Assembly: GCA_017537905.1 (NCBI GenBank)
Contig: JAFYJX010000009.1
Coordinates: forward strand, 1 to 5,977
Direction: 5' to 3'
Source: Clostridiales bacterium
Lineage (GTDB): Bacteria > Bacillota_A > Clostridia > Saccharofermentanales > Saccharofermentanaceae
DNA: 5,977 bases
Shown: positions 1 through 5,528 of the stretch, piece after piece
Numbering within the stretch: position 1 is the first letter of the stretch
Layout of the letters: each line of letters opens with the position of its first letter
Notes under the pieces: model-generated
Database searches by the model: none
Told to the model about the DNA's origin: nothing
Seen by the model: only the letters and a program-made list of their open reading frames with translations
Made by a program: the position numbers and the translations under genes

Positions 1-591
1 GAAGTCGAGACATTTGCAGACGATTACCTGAAGAGCGTTGAGGCAAGCGTCAATTCGATCCTGTTCCGCTACTATCTTTTGGTCAGCATCAGGGTCAATG
101 TCGAGCTAGCATTGAAGGAAGCAAACGTCGATTCAGAGCTGATCTCATCAAGCCTGCCGACGTTCGACACGAACATCCAGGCTGATGAAGTTAAGGGCTA
201 CCTCATCGATGCCCTGACGATCGCCATCAAGATGCGTGACGCCGAAGCGCAGAAGCGCGGAAACGACATCATCAACAACGCAGTCGATTACATCAATGAA
301 CACTATGCGGACGAAGACATCTCTCTCGATTCCGTTGCAGAAGAGATCAACATCAGCGCAAACTATTTGAGCGCGGTCTTCTCCAACAAGGTCGGATTGT
401 CCTTCGTCGAATATATCACCAAGAAGAGAATGGCCAAGGCGAAGATCCTGCTGCGCAACACGAGCAAGAAGAGTGGCGAGATCGCGAACGAGATCGGTTA
501 CAAAGACCCGCGCTATTTCTCATTCGTCTTCAAAAAGAATCAGGGCTGCACGCCGAGCCAGTACCGCAACGGGGAAATTCCTGAAGAATGA
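1..591 (+). CDS. AraC-family (YesN-type) response regulator, C-terminal part, truncated at window start
   Basis: DNA-binding half of a two-component response regulator. The reading frame is open from base 1, so the true start and the expected receiver domain lie outside the window; 196 residues are visible. A TTG at 79 is internal and not a credible start. Residues 1 to about 85 are a charged helical linker typical of YesN proteins. The AraC-type domain covers about 88-190: a first helix-turn-helix (about 107-132, with SVAEEINISANYLSAVFS) and a second (about 156-189, with EIANEIGYKDPRYFSFVFKK, then the family signature GCTPSQYR). The stop overlaps the kinase start (ATGA), so the two are translationally coupled and very likely cognate. 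AraC-type regulators usually bind direct repeats; a matching pair lies at 5285-5327 in front of the transporter gene. The family is clear; the target is inferred. Confidence 0.93.
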   Translation, partial: EVETFADDYLKSVEASVNSILFRYYLLVSIRVNVELALKEANVDSELISSSLPTFDTNIQADEVKGYLIDALTIAIKMRDAEAQKRGNDIINNAVDYINEHYADEDISLDSVAEEINISANYLSAVFSNKVGLSFVEYITKKRMAKAKILLRNTSKKSGEIANEIGYKDPRYFSFVFKKNQGCTPSQYRNGEIPEE

Positions 592-2024
592 AAGGGGCAT
601 CCGACAGATTAAATAAGAACACGGTACAGGGAAAGATGTACCGCCTTATGCTTCAGATGTTTATCCCTATCGCGGTAATCCTTGTCAGCATTTTCGTAAT
701 GCTCTTAACGCGTAATCTCATGTACGCATCGGTATCGGGCAACATCGTCAAGGTATCCGGCTTCAACCAGAAGTTCAAACAGGAGATCGATGAGCAGATG
801 TATTTCTACGTAACGGGATACAGCGACAAGATGCCTTGGGATGACGTCGAATCCGCGAGGTCCCTCGCTGAAGACCTGCTGAAGAACACGTCCAACTTAG
901 ACGGACGCAAATCCATAACGAGCGTTCTTTCGCTCTGCGACAAGCTCAGCTCCTACATGCATGACATCGAGAACACCACAAGTTACGATGACCGCATGGA
1001 CCAGCTCACCAAGAACATCTATATCACCACGGGCCTCATCGAAGACTACATGTACTCTTACCTCTACTACGAAGCAGGCGAGATGGCGAGCATCCAGAAG
1101 CAGATCGATTTCTGGCTCACCATAGAGATCGTATTCGTCGTTATGGTCATGATCGTAGTCATTCCTCTGGTATTAAGCCGCGCGGTCAAGCTCTCGAAAA
1201 GCATCACCGATCCTATCGTTGAGATGAACAGCCGCGTAAAAGAGATCGGTGACGGTGACCTAAGTCCGCACACGCCCGTAAAGACTGACGATACGAGCCT
1301 CGAACTCCTTTCGACAGGTATCGAAGACATGGCCGCGAGACTCGACAAGCAGATCGAGCTTAACCGTCAGGAGCAGATCAAGCTCCGCGATATCGAGCTC
1401 TCTCTCATTCAGGCGCAGATCAATCCTCACTTCCTGTACAATACTTTGGACGCGATCGTCTGGCTCATCGAGATCGGCAAGAACGAACAGGCTGAGCAGA
1501 TGGTAACGAGCCTTTCTTCGTATTTCCGCTCATTCTTAAGCGACGGTAAGGATATCGTTACGCTCGCAGAAGAAAAGCAGCACATCACAAGCTACCTTGA
1601 GATCCAGCAGGTCCGCTACAGGGACATCATGGAATATGAGATCGACATCGATCCTGCCATAGAAGACACCAAGCTCCCCAAGATGACCCTGCAGCCCCTT
1701 GTCGAGAACGCGATCTACCACGGCCTTAAGCCCAAGCGCGGCAAAGGCAAGATCAAAGTCACAGGCACGCTTGAAGGTGACAAGATCATTCTCAAGGTAA
1801 CGGACACAGGTCTCGGAATGCCAAGCGAAGAACTGGAGAGCTTAAAGACCAGAGTCCTCAACGAGGACACGACCAGCTTCGGCCTCACATCATCTTACAA
1901 GAGACTTAAGATCCTTTACGGGGATGCTTGCAGATTCGATATCAAGAGCGTACCTCAGGAAGGAACATCCATCAGCATTGAAATTCCCGGGAAGGCGGAC
2001 ATAGACAATGAGACGATTCTGTAG
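588..2024 (+). CDS. Sensor histidine kinase, YesM/LytS type (HAMP, His_kinase, HATPase_c)
   Basis: Membrane sensor kinase of 478 residues, the expected partner of the upstream AraC-type regulator. In order: a short cytoplasmic N-terminus; membrane segment about 20-42; an extracellular domain about 45-173 with no domain I recognise; membrane segment about 176-197; a HAMP domain about 198-253; a coiled linker; and the His_kinase motif QAQINPHFLYNTLD with phospho-acceptor His281. The ATPase domain has an N-box (LQPLVENAIYHGL, Asn374), a G1 box (DTGLGMP, Asp406) and a C-terminal FGLTSSYKRLKILYG segment. In the latter the usual Asn after GL is replaced by Ser. The start ATG at 588 overlaps the preceding stop and has only a weak upstream purine stretch, so coupling probably drives initiation. 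The gene overlaps the downstream sugar-binding lipoprotein, which suggests that protein is the ligand-presenting partner of the extracellular domain. Confidence 0.95.
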   Translation: MKGASDRLNKNTVQGKMYRLMLQMFIPIAVILVSIFVMLLTRNLMYASVSGNIVKVSGFNQKFKQEIDEQMYFYVTGYSDKMPWDDVESARSLAEDLLKNTSNLDGRKSITSVLSLCDKLSSYMHDIENTTSYDDRMDQLTKNIYITTGLIEDYMYSYLYYEAGEMASIQKQIDFWLTIEIVFVVMVMIVVIPLVLSRAVKLSKSITDPIVEMNSRVKEIGDGDLSPHTPVKTDDTSLELLSTGIEDMAARLDKQIELNRQEQIKLRDIELSLIQAQINPHFLYNTLDAIVWLIEIGKNEQAEQMVTSLSSYFRSFLSDGKDIVTLAEEKQHITSYLEIQQVRYRDIMEYEIDIDPAIEDTKLPKMTLQPLVENAIYHGLKPKRGKGKIKVTGTLEGDKIILKVTDTGLGMPSEELESLKTRVLNEDTTSFGLTSSYKRLKILYGDACRFDIKSVPQEGTSISIEIPGKADIDNETIL

Positions 2025-2985
2025 TGTTTTACTTTGCTTAAGCCTGATCTTATGCATGGCAGGATGCATGGGAAACAAACCGGCCGAATCTTCCAACAAG
2101 GCTTATGTGATCGGCTTCTCACAGGTCGGATCGGAATCCGACTGGAGAGTCGCAAACACGAAGTCCATGACATCGACTTTCGCGAGCGACCCCGAATACG
2201 AATTCCTGATGGAAAACGCGAGACAGGAACAGGAAAACCAGTTCACCGCAGTCCGCCGCTTCATCCTCGAAGGCGTTGATTTCATAATCATCGCGCCCAC
2301 GGTAGAAGACGGCTGGCAGACGATCCTCGAAGAGATAAAGGACGCGGGCATTCCCGTCATCATCATGGACAGATCCGTCGCAGTCGACGACGATTCGCTC
2401 TATCTGACCAACATCGGTTCAGACTTCCTGGGCCAGGGCAATCTGGCCGTCAAATGGCTCGAAGGTGAGATACCCGCCGACAAGGAAGCAAAGATCCTTC
2501 ACCTCCAGGGCACTCTCGGCGCGACCGCCCAGATCCAGAGAACAAAGGCATTGGAAGACGCAGTCGCCAAACATTCCAACTGGGAGATCACAAGCCAGCT
2601 CTACGGCGACTTCACCGAAGCAAAGGCATATGAGGTCATGACCGAATACCTTAAGACAAACAAGGACATCAACGTGCTCTATTCCGAGAACGACAACATG
2701 ACATTCGGCGCCATGCGTGCGCTCAATGAAGCCGGCATCTCTTACGGCAACGGCGGCCAGGTGAAGATCATTACTTTCGACGCCACCAAAGAAGCCCTCC
2801 AGTACTGCCACGACGGCAAGATCAATCTCTGCGTCGAGTGCAATCCGATGTTCGGCCCCCAGATCAAGGAGCTCATCGAAAAATACAGAAGAGGCGAACC
2901 GATCCCCAAGCAGGTCCACGTCAACGAATCAGCTTATACCACGCAGAGCATCACCCAGGATTTTGTTGATTCGAGAGAGTACTGA
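2008..2985 (+). CDS. YtfQ/RbsB-like sugar-binding lipoprotein, probable sensing co-receptor (SBP1)
   Basis: Extracytoplasmic sugar-binding protein of 325 residues in the ribose/galactofuranose-binding class (Peripla_BP_4). A short signal peptide ends in a lipobox (MAGC, lipidated Cys20), anchoring it to the outer membrane face. The body strongly resembles YtfQ: IGFSQVGSESDWR at 35-47 (Trp46, Arg47), QEQENQFTAVRRF at 73-85, APTVEDGW at 96-103, IIMDRS at 118-123 (Asp121, Arg122) and a C-terminal lobe with YSENDNMTFGAMRAL and ITFDAT (Asp258). Trp-Arg and Asp-Arg pairs line the sugar pocket in this fold. An AAGGCGG stretch nine bases before the ATG lies inside the kinase gene, and the 17-bp overlap implies co-translation with it. 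No permease or ATPase follows, so a sensing role like that of XylFII is favoured over transport; that is inference. Its codons (many GCC, GCG, ACG, GTC) differ from the second receptor at 5529. Confidence 0.92.
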   Translation: MRRFCSVLLCLSLILCMAGCMGNKPAESSNKAYVIGFSQVGSESDWRVANTKSMTSTFASDPEYEFLMENARQEQENQFTAVRRFILEGVDFIIIAPTVEDGWQTILEEIKDAGIPVIIMDRSVAVDDDSLYLTNIGSDFLGQGNLAVKWLEGEIPADKEAKILHLQGTLGATAQIQRTKALEDAVAKHSNWEITSQLYGDFTEAKAYEVMTEYLKTNKDINVLYSENDNMTFGAMRALNEAGISYGNGGQVKIITFDATKEALQYCHDGKINLCVECNPMFGPQIKELIEKYRRGEPIPKQVHVNESAYTTQSITQDFVDSREY

Positions 2986-2988
2986 TAC

Positions 2989-3774
2989 TCACCGGAAATG
3001 ACGGTCAATAAGTCTGTCTATCGTTCTCACATCTAACGGTTTTTTCGAAGTCTCGAAAGAGAAAAATAATCTGTCACCCTGAATGATTCCCGCTTCACTA
3101 TAATCATTGACTCTTTCGGCCAGATCTTCCATGTAGGTATCATCGTCCATCTTCCCGCAGTGCTCATGATAAACTACACTGCAATCGCTAAGCCTGAGTA
3201 TCGAAAAATCCGGATGAATAACCTTCTTTCCTACCTTAAGCGGACATTCATATTTATATGGAATACCATGAGCATAGAGTCTGTCGGCAATTATCACTTC
3301 CGACTTGGATCTGACCCTTTCGCCCTTAAGAGTCAAATAAACCGGCATATCTTTCTTAAATGACTTCCTGCTATACGGCATTTCCATCCATTTGCGCGCA
3401 TATTCCTCATCGCCAACCATTATCGGCTTTGCATACGCCTTGCGCTCTTCGGAAAGCTGGCTATACAGGTCTTCCGCGAGTGTGGTGGGGTAAATGCCTA
3501 TTGCCCGCTTAAGAGCTTTATCCTCTTTCTTCAGTAAAAGCAGTGCTTTTTTCAAATAACCCTTTTGAATTAAGTCGCTAATGAGTTTGTCATTCTTGTT
3601 AATTAGCTGATCAGTTTTACCATCTGTCGAAAGATAATAATATGTTCCATTTTTACGTTTTTTAATCTTAATTCGTCCGCTTGGAAAACCTTTTAAACTC
3701 TCTTCAAGGGTGCAAATTGTTTTTGATATCAATTCACTTCGATTTTTTATCGACTCACCATGATTCTTAGCCAT
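2989..3774 (-). CDS. Uncharacterised protein with PD-(D/E)XK-nuclease-like C-terminus
   Basis: Protein of 261 residues of unproven function, resembling a group of hypothetical proteins common in Clostridia. The N-terminal half is Lys-rich: a PSGRIKIKKRKNGTYYYLS segment at about 31-49 followed by charged helices (about 55-110). The C-terminal half carries a plausible restriction-nuclease-like core: VRSKSE with Glu159, HPDF with Asp189, and YHEHCGKMDD with Glu204, resembling the SE...PDF...EHxG pattern of some PD-(D/E)XK proteins. A conserved-looking LFFSFETSKKPLD segment follows. The start at 3774 is chosen because an AGGAGG lies eight bases upstream. An in-frame ATG at 3804 would translate that ribosome site and sits inside the promoter -10 box, so it is rejected. 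The gene converges on the lipoprotein gene with three bases between stops, has no evident link to sugar uptake, and is more AT-rich than its neighbours, which suggests insertion. Nuclease activity is unproven. Confidence 0.8.
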   Translation of the reverse strand: MAKNHGESIKNRSELISKTICTLEESLKGFPSGRIKIKKRKNGTYYYLSTDGKTDQLINKNDKLISDLIQKGYLKKALLLLKKEDKALKRAIGIYPTTLAEDLYSQLSEERKAYAKPIMVGDEEYARKWMEMPYSRKSFKKDMPVYLTLKGERVRSKSEVIIADRLYAHGIPYKYECPLKVGKKVIHPDFSILRLSDCSVVYHEHCGKMDDDTYMEDLAERVNDYSEAGIIQGDRLFFSFETSKKPLDVRTIDRLIDRHFR

Positions 3775-3782
3775 AAGAATTT

Positions 3783-3788
3783 CCTCCT
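3783..3788 (-). promoter_or_regulatory. Ribosome binding site deciding the start at 3774
   Basis: AGGAGG on the minus strand, eight bases before ATG 3774-3772. A perfect Shine-Dalgarno core at good spacing fixes the start of the nuclease-like protein and rules out the longer version from 3804, in which these bases would be codons. Confidence 0.85.
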
Positions 3789-3802
3789 GAATTAGTGGAT
3801 TC

Positions 3803-3808
3803 ATTATA
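3803..3808 (-). promoter_or_regulatory. -10 box of the nuclease-like gene promoter
   Basis: A consensus TATAAT on the minus strand lies about 30 bases before ATG 3774, predicting a transcript start near 3796 and a 5' leader of about 20 bases that just includes the AGGAGG. No good -35 hexamer lies 16-18 bases upstream (CTCAAA at 17), so the promoter may be weak or helped by another factor. Confidence 0.55.
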
Positions 3809-3883
3809 TGGCCTCACAATGCAGATTTGAGTCTCAATCTTCTGTTAAAGCAAAAGTTGATACTAGTCTTAAAAAGTCTTTTA

Positions 3884-3901
3884 GATTATCAGATGATAAT
3901 C
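3884..3901. repeat. 18-bp dyad (7-bp arms, 4-base loop) upstream of the nuclease-like gene
   Basis: GATTATC and GATAATC form perfect inverted arms around AGAT. The dyad lies about 75 bp upstream of the -10 box at 3803-3808 and just outside the large palindrome. It may be a protein-binding site or part of the palindromic element; no family match is recognised. Confidence 0.5.
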
Positions 3902-3916
3902 GTGCGAAAAATCGAG

Positions 3917-4010
3917 TGTTGTGCCCCATTTTTGCTATATAAAAATTTGGGGTAAAAAACAGGCCTTTTTTTGCCCCAAATTTTCATATAGGATTTTTGG
4001 GGCACAAACA
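3917..4010. repeat. 94-bp imperfect palindrome, possible bidirectional terminator or miniature element
   Basis: Arms of about 43-44 bp (3917-3959 and 3967-4010) pair around a 7-base loop containing AGGCC. The inner stem pairs AAAATTTGGGG plus an A-run with a T-run plus CCCCAAATTTT, with one T-G wobble. A TATAT block and an outer GTGCCCC/GGGGCAC stem continue the pairing, broken by a 4-base T/T mismatch, two single mismatches and one bulged base. Each arm is itself a rough inverted repeat (CCCCA...TTTGGGG), so the two arms also resemble a direct repeat with 50-bp spacing. The element begins 31 bases past the repressor stop. The inner stem followed by AAATTTTT on the minus strand could end repressor transcription. 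Ends are TGTT...AACA with no clear target duplication. A small palindromic mobile element is the alternative. Confidence 0.8.
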
Positions 4011-4040
4011 GATGCTGGTTGGCGGAAAAAAGCCCCGGGT

Positions 4041-5078
4041 TCAGCCCTTAACACCCGTAGGAACAACAGAAAATTTATATTCTCCGCCCTCTGCAAGTGC
4101 GGCGCACAATTTCGCAAGCTTTTTGCAGAGGAGATCATTATCGTATCCGTAAGATATGACCGGCACATCCGCATTCAAAGCGTAGTAGCCGTTATCAAAG
4201 CAGGCAACGGTTATGTCAGCGGGAACTGACTTGCCGTTCTTGTTAAGCAGGCTGATAAGGCGGTGGGCGATCATGCCGTTCTCGCAGATAACTGAATCGC
4301 AGTCAACGCACAGAACGTCATCGATAAATGAAGTGAGCAGGCTGTCATTCCCGCCGAGTATTTCTTTTTCTTCCTTGTAGGAAATCAGCAGACACCTGCG
4401 CTCATCAAATGAAGCGGCAGCATCGATGTAGCCTTTGTATTCGCCCATGCCGGCAGAGGAATCCGAGCAGAAGATGCAGGCGGTCCTGCTTCTGCCGTCA
4501 GCAATAAGTTTTTCGGTAAGAGCCTTCCCTGCTGCCCTGAAATCCGGCGCGATGTGCAAAACGCCGGAAGGCCCACACGTAGAATTCAGATAGATGACCG
4601 GTATCCGCGCTGCCAGCGCATCTTCGATCAGCCTGTCATTTGCATTGGGGATCAGGTCACGATAGGGCTCTATTATCAGCGCTGCAACCTTCTCGCTGAT
4701 CGCGTGGGATATGGCAGACGCTTCTTCCCTGCTGCTGCCGAATGTCGAAAATGCCTGCAGCGTGTATTTTGAAGACGCGAGTGCGGACCTTAATCCGCTG
4801 ATAAAAAGCGGACTCAGATACCTGTCGCAGTCTTCGGTAATAAAAAATACAGTTTTATTTTTATAATTGTCTTCAACTAGATAAGAACCCGAGCCGGTAC
4901 GCTTCTCGATCAGGCCGGACTTTAATAGGATCTCCAGGGCGGCGCGGATCGTCTGTCTGCTGCAGGAGTATTTCTCAGCCAAAGAGTTCTCGGAAGGAAG
5001 TTTATATTTTCCCTCCGATCTCATTTTCTTGAGCTCTATTTCGAGCTTATTTGCTATGACGATATACTTTTCTGCCAC
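4041..5078 (-). CDS. AraR-like transcriptional repressor (GntR winged helix fused to LacI-type sugar-binding domain)
   Basis: Regulator of 345 residues. The N-terminal GntR winged helix spans about 1-70: KLPSENSLAEKYSCSRQTIRAAL for the recognition region, then the wing GLIEKRTGSGSYLV. A short linker leads to a LacI/periplasmic-binding-type domain (about 74-345). In it, VFFITEDCDRYLSPLFISGLR, ALIIEPYRDLIPN and the late CENGMIAHRLISLLNKNGKSVPADITVACFDN follow the pattern of Bacillus AraR. Such repressors release DNA on binding a sugar, in AraR arabinose. The GTG at 5078 is preferred because AAGGGG lies seven bases upstream and the protein then begins like other GntR proteins. An in-frame TTG at 5105 would fall upstream of the predicted transcript start. 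The gene is divergent from the transporter lipoprotein at 5529, its likely target. The ligand is inferred only from family resemblance. Confidence 0.9.
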   Translation of the reverse strand: MAEKYIVIANKLEIELKKMRSEGKYKLPSENSLAEKYSCSRQTIRAALEILLKSGLIEKRTGSGSYLVEDNYKNKTVFFITEDCDRYLSPLFISGLRSALASSKYTLQAFSTFGSSREEASAISHAISEKVAALIIEPYRDLIPNANDRLIEDALAARIPVIYLNSTCGPSGVLHIAPDFRAAGKALTEKLIADGRSRTACIFCSDSSAGMGEYKGYIDAAASFDERRCLLISYKEEKEILGGNDSLLTSFIDDVLCVDCDSVICENGMIAHRLISLLNKNGKSVPADITVACFDNGYYALNADVPVISYGYDNDLLCKKLAKLCAALAEGGEYKFSVVPTGVKG

Positions 5079-5085
5079 GGCCAAA

Positions 5086-5091
5086 CCCCTT
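5086..5091 (-). promoter_or_regulatory. Ribosome binding site supporting the GTG start at 5078
   Basis: AAGGGG on the minus strand, within AAGGGGT, which resembles AAGGAGGT. It is seven bases before GTG 5078-5076. No comparable site precedes the TTG at 5105. Confidence 0.6.
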
Positions 5092-5106
5092 ATGTTTCTT
5101 AACAAA

Positions 5107-5112
5107 ATTATA
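5107..5112 (-). promoter_or_regulatory. -10 box of the repressor gene promoter
   Basis: Consensus TATAAT on the minus strand, 28 bases before the GTG start, predicting transcription from near 5100 and a leader of about 22 bases. The region 17 bases upstream reads ATCTTT, a poor -35. The GC-rich spacer and weak -35 suggest low or regulated expression, usual for a repressor. Confidence 0.5.
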
Positions 5113-5203
5113 GGTTGAAGCCCTCGCGCAAAGATACGATAAATATTTGAGGTATTATTTCCAACCCCCGTTTTTGTATGGAATTTTATCCTCTTGCAAA
5201 ATG

Positions 5204-5222
5204 CCGAAATAATTATTTTCGG
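5204..5222. promoter_or_regulatory. 19-bp near-perfect palindrome, candidate operator
   Basis: CCGAAA and TTTCGG arms enclose an AATAATTATT core that is itself palindromic; one extra T breaks perfect symmetry. Its size and position, about 95 bp upstream of the repressor -10 box and about 60 bp before the direct repeats, suit a dimeric regulator such as the AraR-like protein. It does not match the Bacillus AraR operator (ATTTGTACGTACAAAT), so assignment to that protein is a guess. Confidence 0.45.
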
Positions 5223-5284
5223 GTAAATATTTTTTATTGTTCAGAATGTCAATGGGAATTTGTAAACTTGCCCTGATATTTCAT

Positions 5285-5327
5285 CGTAAGATTTCCGACA
5301 TGAGCGCGAAAGATTTTCGACAACAGC
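5285..5327 (+). promoter_or_regulatory. Tandem 21-bp direct repeats, candidate AraC-type response regulator site
   Basis: Two 21-bp units (5285-5305 and 5307-5327) match at 17 of 21 positions, with one base between them and a 22-bp period. The core is AAGATTTCCGACA in the first and AAGATTTTCGACA in the second; CG before and AGC after are also shared. Direct repeats about two helical turns apart are the typical target of AraC-family activators, whose two helix-turn-helix motifs contact each half. They lie 201 bp upstream of the transporter lipoprotein ATG. The regulator at 1-591 is the only AraC-family protein in view. Binding is inferred from arrangement only. Confidence 0.6.
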
Positions 5328-5330
5328 TTG

Positions 5331-5344
5331 TGAAAACGAAGCCA
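5331..5344 (+). promoter_or_regulatory. Possible catabolite-responsive element (cre) for CcpA
   Basis: TGAAAACGAAGCCA agrees with the classical cre consensus TGWAANCGNTNWCA at 9 of its 11 specified positions, including the central CG. It starts four bases after the direct repeats, where CcpA could block an activator-dependent promoter. The two mismatches fall in the right half, so it may be chance. Confidence 0.35.
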
Positions 5345-5432
5345 AGCTGCCAAACCTGTACGCTCGTCCGTAAAAAATCCCAAATCTGTATTTATGCAAC
5401 CTTACCATTCTTGTAACGGCATACGAGATTCG

Positions 5433-5461
5433 TTGCTGGAATTGCGCCCAGGGTGTTTAGT
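5433..5461 (+). promoter_or_regulatory. Tentative promoter for the transporter lipoprotein
   Basis: TTGCTG (5433-5438) and TTTAGT (5456-5461) are separated by 17 bases, giving a transcript start near 5468 and a leader of about 60 bases. Both hexamers are poor, and a possible stem (5443-5449 with 5463-5468) overlaps. An alternative is a start just downstream of the direct repeats, using TTGTGA at 5328-5333 as a -35, though no matching -10 is visible. Confidence 0.25.
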
Positions 5462-5475
5462 TGGGGCAGAGTACA

Positions 5476-5496
5476 TCGGGTAAGTAAACGGCCCGA
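5476..5496 (+). other. Small leader hairpin upstream of the transporter lipoprotein
   Basis: TCGGG (5476-5480) pairs with CCCGA (5492-5496) around an 11-base loop, 18 bases before the ribosome site. It is too short and lacks a T-run to be a terminator; it could protect the 5' end of an abundant mRNA. Confidence 0.3.
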
Positions 5497-5514
5497 GAAA
5501 TAACCTCAAAATGT

Positions 5515-5521
5515 AAAGGAG
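5515..5521 (+). promoter_or_regulatory. Ribosome binding site of the transporter lipoprotein
   Basis: AAAGGAG seven bases before ATG 5529, a strong site fitting high expression. Confidence 0.85.
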
Positions 5522-5528
5522 AATTACT

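Larger units (their letters stand above)
5079..5528. other. Divergent regulatory region between the repressor and transporter genes
   Basis: A 450-bp gene-free stretch, long for a simple promoter. It holds, from the repressor side: the repressor ribosome site and -10 box; an AT-rich block with a loose dyad at 5141-5160; a 19-bp palindrome at 5204-5222; tandem 21-bp direct repeats at 5285-5327; a possible cre at 5331-5344; and a leader of small hairpins ending at the ribosome site of the second lipoprotein. I see no convincing small gene, tRNA or known riboswitch. No strong consensus promoter for the transporter gene stands out, consistent with activator dependence. Confidence 0.75.

Noticed and set aside
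2419..2919. Minus-strand open frame of 166 codons
   Set aside because: It lies wholly antisense to the well-supported lipoprotein gene; its long open reach reflects that gene's codon bias.
3917..4010. CRISPR-like or multi-copy repeat array
   Set aside because: Only two arms exist, inverted rather than in a regular direct series, with no spacers.
3921..4229. Open frame of 102 codons on the plus strand
   Set aside because: It starts inside the palindrome, runs antisense through the repressor's 3' end, has no ribosome site and encodes no recognisable protein.
4743..4752. TGTCGAAAAT, identical to ten bases of the direct repeat in reverse complement
   Set aside because: It is a single copy inside the repressor coding sequence, without a second unit; a ten-base match is plausible by chance.
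5141..5160. Loose dyad (AAATA...TATTT) upstream of the repressor -10 box
   Set aside because: Only six of ten base pairs match and the centre is not symmetric; AT-rich DNA gives such matches easily.
5356..5372. TGTACG-containing stretch resembling half of a Bacillus AraR operator
   Set aside because: Only one half resembles TTGTACG; there is no inverted partner at the right spacing.
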